64,000 nt of DNA from Dysidea avara (taxonomy: Eukaryota; Porifera; Demospongiae; Dictyoceratida; Dysideidae), in the NCBI RefSeq assembly GCF_963678975.1, contig NC_089273.1, forward strand, positions 22,028,356-22,092,355, read 5' to 3'. The first letter of the stretch is position 1, and every line of letters starts with the position of its first letter. Under the pieces are notes generated by a model. The model was not told the DNA's origin and ran no database searches. It saw nothing but the letters and a program-made list of their open reading frames with translations. Below are positions 1 through 10,549 of the stretch, piece by piece. The position numbers and the translations under genes were made by a program.

Positions 1-329
1 CCTGATGGATGGCAGCGAGAATCATCACTAACAAACTTTTGTACCGCGTTATTTGCTGCCTGAATTGTAGACGATGGCACAAGCTTCGACAGTGGTCCAT
101 CCGGACTGGGCAGGACTGCGGCCACAGCATTGGAAGACGAGGTGGCAGATGAATTTGAAGACTTTGGCTTAAAATACTTGTAAAGAGACATCACTTCCGT
201 TTGAACACTGACTTTCTAATAGCTATTGTAAAAATTAAAATTTCGTGAATAATATTTTCGTGATCACATGCAAATTCACAAAAATCACGAAAATTTGAGA
301 CCACGAAAATTTGGAGCTATACGGTATTA

Positions 330-435
330 CGTGAAACATCCAAGGTGTTTGATCCTATTGGTGTTCTCCAGTGACAGTGAAAGCTAAGATATTCATGCAG
401 CAACTGTGGCAAAAAGGCATTGACTGGCAGACACA
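330..435 (+). pseudogene. BEL/Pao-like retrotransposon pol fragment
   Basis: The plus strand translates as the conserved linker between reverse transcriptase and RNase H of BEL/Pao elements: SKVFDPIGVL, then PVTVKAKIFMQQLWQKGIDW. The two halves are in different frames, so at least one frameshift is present near 365. The coding similarity stops about where the composite repeat starts (TCAAGACAC at about 439). This suggests the repeat inserted into, or was joined to, an older BEL/Pao copy. Family assignment is from motif recognition; the fragment is dead. Confidence 0.6.
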
Positions 436-436
436 A

Positions 437-1060
437 TTATCAAGACACACGGTAGTGTGTTGTGCGGCCAAGAAAGCCGGCGACCACACCGTGAGTATAT
501 TAACAGAAAGAAAGAAAACAGCATTTTCATGCTTGCATAGCTCCATGGCCCCTTTTCCAAAGCACACCATTATAGCATTATAGCTGTCTCCCAAGTAGGG
601 TATGCAACACAGCAAATTTGATTAAATTTTGCAACAGCCATTTGCGAGATATGGGTGTTCAAAACTTCGTTTTAATTTCTTTGTTTTTTTTCTTCTTATG
701 CTGTACGGGGGCTTTGATTTTTTTTGCACACTTTGCAAAAATTGCTATAAAATGCAAACACGTAACTTGATTGCCTCAATCTTTGGCACAAATGATGAGC
801 GCATAATGGTGGACTCATGTACCACATTTGTTGTGAATCTGAGGAATATTCAAGGAGTTATGAGCGTTTAGTCACGGCTACAGGGTAAACTGAGTATAGA
901 AATAACTTGAAAATTGTTGTGTAGATAGGCTGATCATCGTAGCAGTGCCTTTTGATAGTTTGAATAGCAATAGAGTTACAGCGACAAAGTTATAAAGCAA
1001 AAACCAAGCAAGTGTAAAATAGCGGGATCAAAATACTCTAATAGAGCATTCACTACGGGG
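437..1060 (+). repeat. Composite repeat, diverged head (copy A)
   Basis: Starts TATCAAGACACACGGTAGTG like the heads of the full composite repeats at 31,035 and 39,902. It keeps the same order of landmarks: GTGAGTATATTAACAG, the sequence around GAGATATG, CTATAAAATGCAAACACG, a stretch around GAGTTATGAGCG, then CTACAGGGTAAAC. It finishes with the CTCTAATAGAGCA motif near 1,037. It is strongly diverged and carries no minisatellite array. Short reading frames across it are not credible genes. Confidence 0.6.
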
Positions 1061-1081
1061 TAAAAAAGGTGTGCAAAAAAT

Positions 1082-1165
1082 GTTGAAAAAAAACCTACCA
1101 GAGCTTGAACCAGGGAGCTCCATACCTAACACCTGCATTTTTAACCGCTGAACCACTGCTGCTTT
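1082..1165 (-). repeat. tRNA-derived short element (SINE-like or tRNA relic)
   Basis: On the minus strand the sequence has an A-box-like TGGTTCAGCGGTTA and, at tRNA-like spacing, a B-box-like GGTTCAAGCTC, followed by a run of eight T that would terminate RNA polymerase III. The T-arm pairs imperfectly and no clean cloverleaf or anticodon arm is evident. I therefore call it tRNA-derived rather than a functional tRNA gene. Confidence 0.5.
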
Positions 1166-1489
1166 CGCTGATCACCTCACTTAATTTCTGCTTTATAAAT
1201 GGAATTTCTAGTTGAAATCTACTTATAATCAAATGTTTGTAATTTCATGGATCTACCAATAGAAGTACTAGATTGTTCTAGAACATTCTATGTATGTTCT
1301 ATTAGAAGTCCTTAAAAAAATGCGCACTCTATTAGAGTGTTACAATATATTCTCTATTAGAGTGTTACAATAATATTTGATTATTATCAAATATTGAATT
1401 GAATCATGCAATGAAATACATTTATAAGTCTGTCTTCAATAATCATCATTGTATCTATATAGAAAAGAAGAAATGTGAGTAAAAACAAA

Positions 1490-1820
1490 CTTCAAAGTCA
1501 GGCATAGGCTGATTTTGGGGCCTTATAAAGTACAAAAAGAAGTGAAATCCACACAAAAACAGCCAAGTGGTAAAAAAATTGGTGCGGCCTTAAAATGTCT
1601 GGGTGAAAAAAGTTGTGAAATCAAAGGTGGTAGCCAAGAAATGGCTGTAGTGATGTTAATGCTAAAAATTTTTGATAATAGCTGTGTGCATTGTTAAAAT
1701 TTATTAGCATTAACATCACTGCAGCCATTTCTTGGCTACCACCTTTGATTTCACAACTTTTTCACCCAGGCTTTTTAAGGCCGCACCATTTTTTCACAGC
1801 TCGGCTGTTTTTGTGTGGAT
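1490..1820 (+). repeat. Terminal foldback of composite repeat copy A
   Basis: The arms are about 1,547-1,690 and 1,694-1,820. ACAGCCAAG, GTGCGGCC, AGGTGGTAGCCAAGAAATGG and GTTAATG in the left arm recur as reverse complements in the right arm. It is preceded by a block resembling the GGCATAGGCNGNTTTGGGG block that precedes the foldbacks at 35.5 and 44.6 kb. The same foldback occurs at 9,989, 35,497 and 44,645, making it the terminal module of the composite repeat. The copy is diverged from the other three. Confidence 0.65.
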
Positions 1821-1912
1821 AATTATTTGAAGTGGTCAGACACTTTGTCAGTCCATGCAAAAAAATGATCTGACATATTATCATGATGGTCAGATATGGC
1901 AATGGCAGGGGA

Positions 1913-2030
1913 GACACATAGGCATGCTTTGCATGTCTTTTCTAGTGGAGTCTGGGGTATCCCCCCCCCCTCCCCCCCCCCCCCCCCCAAGGAATTTTTG
2001 AAAAATGAGTACTGTAAGATTGATGTTTTT
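1913..2030 (+). repeat. Relic of hAT subterminal repeat with poly-C tract
   Basis: GCATGCTTTGCATG, CTAGTGGAGTCTGGGG, a long C run (about 1,961-1,988) and AAGGAATTTTTG resemble the subterminal repeats of the autonomous hAT elements (45,418-45,660: GCATGCGAAGCATGC, CTAGGGGGGTCTGGGG, CCCCCCCAGGAAATTTTTTAAGG). The C run looks like an expansion of the short CCCCC block there. No coding sequence remains. Confidence 0.45.
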
Positions 2031-2040
2031 CAAACTTTTA

Positions 2041-2290
2041 GGGATATTATTACTAATACTGAGTGTGGCCCCGACTAGACATTGGGTGACCTGCAGTTCG
2101 AATCCTGGGGTTGGAGGGATTTTTTTCCTTACTTTGGCCCCTTTTCTGTTACACCTTTTCAGTCAGTCAGTAAGTCATTAGGTCTAAGTCCCTGAAATTA
2201 GGTTAGGTAATCCTAAGGCTGCAGCACATGTTGCTGTCAGACCTTCAGTGCTGGTCACTGTAAAGTGCTAATAATAATAATAATAATACG
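2041..2290 (+). repeat. tRNA-derived SINE with (TAA)n tail
   Basis: Contains GTGGCCCCGACTAGACATTGG followed by a B-box-like AGTTCGAATCC in tRNA spacing, then a non-tRNA body of about 170 bp and a tail of TAATAATAATAATAAT ending near 2,287. A tRNA-like head plus a simple-repeat tail is the standard SINE layout. The left boundary is approximate and no target duplication was identified. Confidence 0.55.
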
Positions 2291-2509
2291 TCAGTCATTT
2301 TCATACAGTCATACAGCTGGACCCAGCACACCATGCCTGATCTCAAGTTCTATAATTGTAGGGTATTTGGCAAATGGGATGCTTTCTGTAGCCCATCATA
2401 TAGCAAATGTCAAACCTTTTCCTCATTCTCTGCTTATAGTGTCGTCGTCAAGATTTAAAAGGGACTGACCAATGGCTGAGCTTTATACTATAGATCACTT
2501 TTATCTTAC

Positions 2510-2727
2510 CTGTTCATCCTTCAGTTTTGACATAGTAGTCTTGTATGCATCACTTGTGGCATGATCAATCACATTACTTAAGCTTTTTTTAGCCAGTAAT
2601 CCAAGCTGGGGAGAAGTTCCTTTGCAAGTGTATGTGTCGTTCAAACCTTTTACATACAGAACAGGGAAGTGATGCAACTTAACTTTTGTCCCTCTCAAGT
2701 TCACAGCATAGCCATGCATGTCATTGT
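2510..2727 (-). CDS. Possible isolated coding exon, unknown product
   Basis: An open stretch on the minus strand is bounded by an acceptor-like CCTCACCAG (AG at 2,729-2,728) and a strong donor GAACAG/GTAAGA (GT at 2,509-2,508). It encodes about 72 residues including NLRGTKVKLHHFPVLYVKG. I do not recognise the family and found no partner exons, so it may be a piece of a larger gene, a decayed transposon exon, or chance. Confidence 0.22.
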
Positions 2728-3074
2728 CTGGTGAGGTACTTCATTTTCCCTCTTCCACTTGTCAAAAAAGCCCTTGAGAAATTTCTCACTTTCTGGCTTG
2801 AACTTGCAGATGATTCCATTACAGAGAAACTACACTTCCTACTTGCCATCTCAATTATATTGAATAGAGATTTACATGTTAGAGTACAAGAAAAAAAATA
2901 CTAAAATGAAATAGATTGTTATTACAGTGGTTATACAGCCTTCCCAAGTAGCCCAATGAATAAACTTAAGAGTTTATATTATGGTTTTGGCTAATAGAGT
3001 TAGGAAAATCTGCCTACACAAACCAAGATTAATGACCAGACATTGATGACAGGTCAAATAGCTTAATGGACTGC

Positions 3075-3665
3075 CGAACAGTTCAATTAGGCTGACAAAT
3101 ATCCAGTGACCTGGGATGAACCTCTGACCACTGTGGCAGAAGAAGAATAGCTATTAATTGCCTCTGACATACAAGATTCCATGTCTACGTCCTTCATACC
3201 GCAGTACCTACCAGCCAACACCTCAACACAACCGACACAATTGGTATGTTTTTGCTGACGCCAGCCTATGGGCTTATGGAGCAGTGGCCTTCATCAGTGA
3301 GAACAACTATGTTTCCTTTGTGATGGCAAAGAGTATAGTGGCACCATTGAAACGAGTATTTCTACCCAAGCTGGAATTAATAGCAGCTCTCGTTGTAGCG
3401 AGACTCAGTAAGTTTATCAAGAGGCACTCCACTCAATGAACCTCACTCTCCACTTGTGGACAGACAGTCAAATTGTGCTATATTGGCTATAGAGCAGCAA
3501 GAAGGTCGACACATTTGTAACCCATCAAGATACTCTAACTGACTGGAGATGCCAAGTGGAACTTCTGTACAACCACAGACAATCCTGCTGATCTGTTGAC
3601 ACACGAAAGCTCAACAGAATTGTTGAATGCTGCAGAAATGTTGATGCTCATGATCAGTTGTCACC
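3075..3665 (+). pseudogene. BEL/Pao-like RNase H region, decayed
   Basis: Translation gives VTWDEPL (about 3,101), then WYVFADASLWAYGAVAF with the RNase H core aspartate, then FVMAKSIVAPLKRVFLPKLE, then after a stop and frame change LHLWTDSQIVLYWL and finally NPADLL. This is the order of the RNase H and following region in BEL/Pao pol. At least two frame breaks and a stop show it is dead. It may be the downstream part of the same insertion as the fragment at 330-435, now about 2.6 kb apart. Confidence 0.65.
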
Positions 3666-4074
3666 CAGATGGTAAGAAGTCTTAGATCCTTTCCAGATTA
3701 ATAGCATTGACATCCAACCATATCGAAACACTATGAGGTAGAGTTGGCTTCTCTTGCTTAGGGTGCATGGTAGTTTGAAATTGAAAATTTATTTCTTTGT
3801 TAGTTTTTTTCAAAGCAAGCAACCCTGTACCGGACAACCAGCATATCATTTGCTTATTACTGTGCATACTTTTTGACTACAACTTACAACTCTGGATATA
3901 AGTCCTTGTTATTAGGGAGCCAACTTTGTTATTATTAGTATAGCCATAGTAATATAAGTAGGTATGTAATTGTAATAAGTAAATATAATTTGTGTGTATG
4001 TATGTTTACCCTGGCTGTCGGTACATGTTGCCCACAGGCCATTAATGCAACCTTAACCTGCATTAAATAATAGT

Positions 4075-4203
4075 TAGACGTAAGAACCAGTGTTCTATGG
4101 GATTTAGAAAACTCAAAAGGTCCTGGGCTGTAGCACCATCACTACGCTTGGGTGCTACTAAGGGCCTGAGGGTTTTCTAAATCCCGTAGAACCCAGTGGT
4201 TCT
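4075..4203. mobile_element. Foldback MITE, about 130 bp
   Basis: AGACGTAAGAACCAGTGTTCTA at 4,077 is matched by a slightly diverged reverse complement ending TTCTTGACGTCT near 4,202, and GGGATTTAGAAAAC pairs with GTTTTCTAAATCCC. Short length, terminal inverted repeats and lack of coding capacity fit a MITE. Superfamily unknown. Confidence 0.55.
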
Positions 4204-4254
4204 TGACGTCTAACTTATTTAGACTACAACTTGTTATTGTACCCTGAGTTCATA

Positions 4255-4680
4255 GCTGCTTGTAAATGAGAAATGTATCACTAATCGCTAGAAACAAGCC
4301 CTCTACACCTCCCTACATGACGGTACCTCAGTGTGGCTGTTGCTTGTAGCTGATTCTCTACAGAGTAACTTGTTTCTAGCTGTTGTCTCTACAGGATGAC
4401 TTGTTTCCAGCTGATCTTTTGACAGGGTGATTTGTTTGTAGCTGCATGATCTCTGTACAGGGTAACTTGTTTCTAGCCGAACTATCTACTTGGTGACATG
4501 TTTCTAACTGATCTTTCTACATGGTAATTAATTTCCAGCACATATTTCTACTGGGTGATTTGTTTGTAGCTAATCTCTGTAGGGTAACTTGTATCTAGCT
4601 GATATCTCTACAGGGTTACTTGTATCTAGCTAATCTCTCTACAGGGTGATTTGTTTGTAGCTGATCTCAATACGGTTTAC
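4255..4680 (-). repeat. Short minisatellite array (composite repeat copy B)
   Basis: About 13 diverged units of the family TCTACAGGGTGACTTGTTTCTAGCTGA, in the orientation opposite to the arrays at 31.9 and 40.8 kb. It adjoins the reversed head at 4,681. No terminal foldback of the usual family is seen on its left; the unrelated 4,075-4,203 hairpin lies there instead. Confidence 0.7.
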
Positions 4681-6598
4681 TTGCAGGGTGACTGCTCTAT
4701 TAGAGTATCCCAATCTTGCACTTGCTACACCAAGTTGGATTTCGTGTTGCAACTCTGTGACTTTAAGTCTGATTCTTCTACATCATCGAGGTGCCTTTCT
4801 AAGATGATTACTCCATCTGTACAGCGATTTTATAAGCATTACTCCAAGCGGTTTTTCTGGTAGGCGTGGCAAGTAGTCTTTTTTAAATAGCTAATCTTGA
4901 TTGCATAATTGTTACACATTGTTAGTTTTTTTTTGTTGTATCTTCATTGCTCGATTTCTTTCAAACCGCAAAAGGTTTGAGGTTCAATAGTTAACATATT
5001 CACCCACCAATTTTCAGCTTCTTCCCATAAGCAGTTTACCTTGTAGGCGTGACAACTTATTGGTGTTATTTTTTGTGAATAATCACTATGACTCCTTCAC
5101 TGTTTATCATATTTCAGCCAAACTTGCTACCAAGATGCACTTTTATATTCTCCTTTTGTGTGCCAAATTTCAACACAATCGGATATGGTGTTTGTGTTTT
5201 ATGGCAGTTTGTGTAAGTGTGCGAAAAGAAAAAAATTATTATACAACCAAATACTAAGAATAATACAAAATGCGGTTGAAATTACGTCATTAATAATGAA
5301 TGAATAAATAAATAAGTAAATAATAAACAATGTTTGAGAAAACTACGAGACCTAGAGACATGAACTAAGTGGGGATAGATTCGCCTGTGAATGAAAGCAC
5401 AACCGTATAATAAGTACGCCTGTTCGTGCTGATGACTTTACCGTATATGTAATTCTATATAACGCCATGCACCACACCCTTGTTTAATTACAGATTGCTT
5501 GAAGGAGAAGAGTAGTAAACGTCCACGGAGAGGCCAGAGGCCACTTTACTGGTAAACACCAACATTACAAGTACGTTTAATGTTTGTAACTGTGTATTTT
5601 GTGTGCAGGATATGCTGGTGCTCCAGGCGTCATGCAGTGAACAACCAGCTGATTACCAGTTGGGATACCAGCTGATGCGCTCATAAACAACCAGCTGGAA
5701 CAACAAGGTAATGAGTAATGTAATACTTGTACCGGTGGTAGTTGTATTATACATCTTCATCCTTCATCTGGTTTGCTAGCGGCTGAAATTATTTTCCACT
5801 GGACTTATCTACTACTCTACTGTGAGTCTGTATAATAGCTAAACAAGAAGCCGATGCAGTGCTGCATATACAACAATGTGTAACTATCTCCTGTATGTTG
5901 TGCATGGCTGTATGCATAATATTATAGACTGTGATCACTGTGCCAATGCCACACCGCTGATATACTGGCACATCACCTGTGGCCTCTAGTTACAACAGAG
6001 TCTGTTGTGCCATATTGGCTTGATTGGGATCAATTGTTAATTGTGCCTTCACCATGTCCCTTGTTCTGCATAGCCTCACTTCACTGCTGAGTCATCTTGA
6101 GAGACACGTCACACCTACAATATATATTTACTTTCAATATAGCTTGGTTTTTGTGTGGGTTGTGGTTTTCTGATGCCAGTTAAACTCCCTTACCTGTGTA
6201 CGTATGCATATGTATCATTTCCACCGGTACACACACACTGCTCTGAGTGCTGCCTATGGCACTGTTTATACTTGCCCAATGGGTAGGTTGCAACGTTGGT
6301 GTATGCACTTGGTTGTATGTGACACGGTCCTAGTAAGAAAAATAATAGTAATAAGAAAAAAAAACCTAAGAAACTAAGCCAATTTTTGAAGTCGCATATC
6401 TCGGGAACGCTTGAAGCAGTTTCACTCAAATTTGGTATGTGGAGTACTAAAGTTGGCAGACATGTCCACCGTCTTGTTTCGAAAAGGCGGCACAGAGCTA
6501 CAGAGGTGTGAAAGTCGCATTTTATTTCTTCCTGTCAATATACTCACAGTGTCGCATGCTGACTTCTTGGCCACACAACACACTACCGTGTGTCTTGA
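4681..6598 (-). mobile_element. Composite repeat head (copy B), split by ~1.1 kb
   Basis: Read on the minus strand, 6,598 to 6,341 matches the first part of the head (TCAAGACACACGGTAGTG through CTTCAAAAATTGGCTTAG) and 5,240 to 4,681 matches the rest (GTGCGCAC-like block, AAATTTGGCACAC, GGTAAACTGC, GCCACGCCTACC, then the CTCTAATAGAG motif). The two halves are separated by unrelated sequence at 5,241-6,340, placed in the A/T-rich tract that lies between the same landmarks in the full copies. Confidence 0.65.
5241..6340. other. Unrelated sequence interrupting repeat copy B
   Basis: About 1.1 kb of AT-rich sequence with a patch of repeated CAACCAGCTG-like words (5,640-5,700). No convincing long reading frame, terminal inverted repeat or target duplication was found. 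It may be a later insertion or the product of a rearrangement. Confidence 0.35.
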
Positions 6599-6599
6599 T

Positions 6600-6905
6600 A
6601 ATGTATACTGATTGTCAAGTATCACTACTTTACAAATACTGTACGTATAGCATTTTTACTGATGAATAATTGCAGATAGTATTATAATTGCCCCAGATGG
6701 TAGCCACCTTTCAACTTTGAATTATTCTTCGGAGGGGTCATTTTCATATCAACATGTAATTGGTATACTGTAATTACAAGGATGTGACAGCCATTTTTAA
6801 GAGTCACATGACTAGTTACATAAAATAATACATTGTGCCTAGTAAAGCAGTATGCGATCTCATTCCAGTGCCTTTTTTATTTGGCTGTGACAGTAGTTGG
6901 TATTA
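6600..6905. other. No recognisable feature
   Basis: AT-rich sequence without credible coding potential or repeat structure. Confidence 0.3.
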
Positions 6906-6909
6906 CATT

Positions 6910-7205
6910 ATGGTGAACAATGCAGAGTTAACAAAGAGAGTTGAGATTCTTACAGCAAATGTCAACTCCATGCAGGACTAACTTATGATGAGGCCATACA
7001 GTATGTATTGGTGCAGTCCTGCAGTTAGTACAACAAGAAGACTAGACTGGAGGATGACAAAGAGGATTCAGAAGAGGAAGTAGAAGTTGACACTCAACAA
7101 GGTCCACTTATCCTGAAGCAGCTACTGCTTTGAATGCTTTCCTGGAGGCATCAGGAAACTGCACAATAAGATGCGGGTGGCAAAGGCTTAGGCGAATGGT
7201 ATTCT
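6910..7205 (+). pseudogene. DIRS-like gag N-terminal remnant
   Basis: Begins with ATGGTGAACAATGC (coding VNNAELTKRVEILTANVNSM, coiled-coil-like) and contains an acidic stretch. It ends with a block around CCTGGAGGCATCAGG and GGCAAAGGCTTAGGCGAATGG that recurs in diverged form at 7,970-8,050, where it leads into better preserved gag-like sequence. Several stops interrupt it. I infer it is the 5' part of the same retroelement class. Confidence 0.4.
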
Positions 7206-7214
7206 GGATTCACG

Positions 7215-7740
7215 ATGGATAAGATTGTAATAAGTGTGACCAAGGAGAAAGATTCAAAGAGATCCATGTTAGCGCCACTTTATATTCACTTAATATCAAA
7301 ACTATCATGCATGCATTATAACATCATAAAACTACACAAACATTACACACCATATACCATAATCCTAAGAGTACATACACTACAAAAGGAAATATAAAGG
7401 GCTATAATATATTACAAAAATAAACACACACTTATAAAAAGTAAATATCTCAGTCTGTCTGATGGTACACTATTTCATGTGGGTGGTATGGGTATGCTGT
7501 GTTGTAGTTTTTCTGTACAGCCACTAGTATGTGGATACCCCATGAATGACTCAGTACTTGTTTTAGGTTTGTCATCTTCCTGAGGACTGTCAGTCATTTG
7601 TTGTAAATGGTCAATGTACGTTTGACCTTCAGACACTTGAACTAAATATGATAGAGGACCAGTTTGCTCTATGTTGCAGGAACCCATTAAAATTTTGTCA
7701 CCAAGACATGAACAGTATTTCGAACCATCACTCATTGTCC
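7215..7740 (-). pseudogene. Ty3/Gypsy-like pol C-terminal remnant
   Basis: The minus-strand frame from about 7,735 to 7,475 reads GDKILMGSCNIEQTGPLSYL and then VQVSEGQTYIDHLQQM. The pattern GPLSYxVxV-x-G-x(4)-HxxxL is typical of the integrase C-terminal end of Ty3/Gypsy elements. No other pol domain remains. The 7,215-7,470 flank could be an LTR relic but I could not define its ends. It lies inside the DIRS-like sequence, so it is probably a nested insertion. Confidence 0.5.
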
Positions 7741-7929
7741 CACAAACAGTTCTCTATTGTGAGCATAACTGTCATGCTGGAACTTCTGTTTTGAAGCAAC
7801 ATTTCTGTTAACCTGCCTGTCTGTTCATATCTGGTGTCAAACTGGTTCATGTGATTAACTCATGTCATCTGTGCCACATAGGTTTTGTGATCTGTGCTGG
7901 CCAACCTTCCTTGGTATACATCAATACTT

Positions 7930-8400
7930 TACTCGCACTCATCCCTCTCTCTGGAGTGGCTGCTGCTTCCCGGAGGCACATTTTAATAGGCAACTAAACA
8001 ATAGGATTTAGGTGCCAAAGGCTAAGGTGAATCATACTCTGTATTTGCAATGGATATGATGCATCCCAGTTGGATCTTGTAGTATCAGCAAACTTGCCAA
8101 CTGATGCAAGAATATCAGAGAGAGCAGCTAGTAAGATACAGAACTTCTGGTTGGATGCAGCTACCCTTATTTTTTCATTAGAAGGCAAGAAAAACTATCA
8201 ATTCTAGCAGAAATCATCACTGTGACTCAGACCTCCCTACAGTTGATGGGTAGTGCCAATAACCAACACTTAATGAACTGTAGGTATGCCCTGATGATGT
8301 AACTCAACCTCAAGTTAAAGCGGCTGATCAATCATAAGGATTTTAAGAATGCTGTACCCCTTTTTGGGGAGAGATTTGAAGCTGTGGCCTAGGGGTGTCT
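7930..8400 (+). pseudogene. DIRS-like retroelement gag region
   Basis: The plus strand reads DASQLDLVVSANLPTDARIS, then ERAASKIQNFWLDAAT (about 8,060-8,165), then after frame changes QLMGSANNQHLMNCRYAL and LFGERFEAV. The sequence LDLVV, an L-G-x-A-N motif and a terminal LFG block are typical of gag of DIRS-like tyrosine-recombinase retroelements. Multiple stops and frame shifts show decay. Confidence 0.5.
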
Positions 8401-8559
8401 GGGGGCTGCTGAAGTTCTCAGAAAGACCTTGTCTTCAAATAATTCCAAATGGAGTTTTTAGAAAGGTTATTCTCAAAACTGACTCAAGACCAGTGGGTAC
8501 TGCAAACTGTGGCTGGTTGTCATTTGGAGCTGACAGAGACTTCTATTCAAGCCAGGCAT

Positions 8560-9345
8560 GCCTCCAGTTAAAAGTTTGTCAATCTCCTGTGGTGCCTGAT
8601 ACATCACTGCCTTACCAAAGTGAGAAAAGAAGCAGCAAGAGTAGTACTAATAACATGTATGTGGAAAACTCAACCATGGTTCTCACTAGTACTGGAACTC
8701 CTGAAGGACTACCCTTGGACAATTCCTCAACAATCAGACTTGATATCAGTGCTACTGGGACAAGAATTTATGATGCAACAGAGAATATTCGTATCTCAGG
8801 CAATCCTATGTATCACGAGGATTGCTTTGCATTGTTCAGACATCATGCTCACATCATGGAGGGATAACACTAACTCCAATTATGGTTCCTCATTCTCTAA
8901 ATGAGCTATATAGCTAGTATCAACAGAGGGATCAAGATTCCTTTGCGAGGATGTTGTGGATTTCTTAGCCAAGTTACATTCTGAACCAATCACTAAATGC
9001 TTATCATTTAGCAATATCATTTACCCTTGGATGGAGCCAGCATGGGAAATAACCCTACAGTGACATAACTCTTTCAAACTCTAGACCACCACACCCAAGA
9101 AATACTTCCTTCTGGGATGTTGCGGGGGGTAATCCAGCACATCAAAGGTCACAAGGACTTAAGTCTTAAACAGCTGACTATGAATACAGTGATGTTGTCA
9201 TCACTATTGGCTGACCTGTCCGAGTTGAGCATACAGATGAGACCCTTTAAATTAAATGGTTTAAGCCAACCCATTTGGCCAAACAGATTAGGTAGACTTC
9301 AAGTTTTGCTGAAGATATTATCGTATGGATATCCCTGTGGTTCTA
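8560..9345 (+). pseudogene. DIRS-like pol end and tyrosine recombinase remnant
   Basis: At 8,650-8,740 the translation WKTQPWFSLVLELLKDYPWT resembles the segment found after RNase H in DIRS-like pol. At 9,118-9,220 VIQHIKGHKDLSLKQLTMNT followed by VMLSSLLADLSELS resembles the recombinase segment with pattern hxxLS(L/K)xLTxKxxMLxAL-x-R-x-S-x-L-x-L. The usual arginine in that position is not seen. The reverse transcriptase is mostly missing. Family call rests on recalled motif patterns only. Confidence 0.5.
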
Positions 9346-9394
9346 CAAGGTGATATGTTTGTAGCTGAAATCTATACAGGGTGACTGGTATGCC

Positions 9395-9815
9395 TGTGCC
9401 GATTATGCCAGCATAATTTGGGGCATAATAGGTAGCCAAAAGCATCAGCATAATGCCGGCATAATAGGCAAAATTTTTGTGCATTGGTCATCAGAGAAGC
9501 TGAAACTCTGCCTATTTTTGCATGATGCAGAATGGGATAGTGTGCAAACATGGTAAAAATCAGATTTACAGCTACGTTGTGAAAAAGATTAGTTAAAGAT
9601 TGATATACTCTAATAGAACAGTCACCGCATAATGAAATATCCTAATAGAACGTTCACAGATGCATTAGGTACTGTAATAGAGCAGTCAAGGCACAATTTT
9701 ATATGAGCATATTTGGAGCATAATGGGACGTAACTGGGCATAATTGGAGCATAATAGGAGAAATTTTGGAGCAATGCTCAAAAGCATAATAGGCAATTTC
9801 AAAAGCATAATACTA
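9395..9815 (+). repeat. GCATAATAGG-rich interspersed repeat
   Basis: Many copies of GCATAATAGG or GCATAATTGG, with three CTCTAATAGA-like motifs in the middle (about 9,603, 9,640, 9,675). Related sequence in the reverse direction lies at 13,264-13,430, 30,548-30,945, 54,360-54,690 and probably 59,560-60,010. Single minisatellite units adjoin it on both sides (9,340-9,385 and 9,815-9,875). Confidence 0.5.
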
Positions 9816-9988
9816 GTGACTTGTTTATAGCTGAACTCTCTACATGGTGACTTGTTTGCAACTGAACACTCTACTGGTATTGGGTGACTTTTAGGCCTGA
9901 GCCTATTATGCTCAAAATTTTACCTATTATTCTTTCCAGAATTTCCCAAAAATTTCTCAGTCCTATTATTCTTTTTGTTATTCTTGTA

Positions 9989-10317
9989 TCTAATCAAAAA
10001 CAGCCAAGCTGTAAAAAAAGGAGTGCGGCCCTTGAAAAGGCTATGGTGAAAAAAGATGTGAAATCCAAGGTGGCGGCCAAGAAATGGCTGTGATGGTAGG
10101 TTAATGGTAAAAATTTTAATAACGACAATTCAGGTGAATTTGGTGCCGCTTGGTCAATTGGCACAAAATTCACCTGAATTGTCATTATTAAAATTTTTAC
10201 CATTAACCTACCATCATAGCCATTTCTTGGCCGCCACCTTGGATTTCACATCTTTTTTCACCATAGCCTTTTCAAGGGCCGCACTCCTTTTTTACAGCTT
10301 GGCTGTTTTTGATTAGA
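9989..10317. repeat. Terminal foldback of copy C
   Basis: TCTAATCAAAAACAGCCAAG at 9,989 is the exact reverse complement of the other end (CTTGGCTGTTTTTGATTAGA), and the arms pair almost perfectly over about 160 bp around a small centre near 10,150. A transcript would form a very long hairpin. Confidence 0.85.
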
Positions 10318-10549
10318 TTTCACTTCTTTTTGTATTTGTATACCCCAAAGCCGGCCTATGGCCAGCTTTGGGGCTTTTTAACCTATATATTTTTCTTTAC
10401 CACAAGAAAAAGAAAAAGATGAAGCAGATTTTATAAACACTTTAACTCATTCTGATTTTATCAGTAAATGTACAAATTATATATATAATGCATATATCAA
10501 GAGTTCATAATATAAAAAGAGAGCATATATTTATTACATGTCAATTAGT

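Noticed and set aside
1082..1165. Functional tRNA gene
   Set aside because: A and B boxes are visible, but the stems do not form a clean cloverleaf and no anticodon arm is clear.
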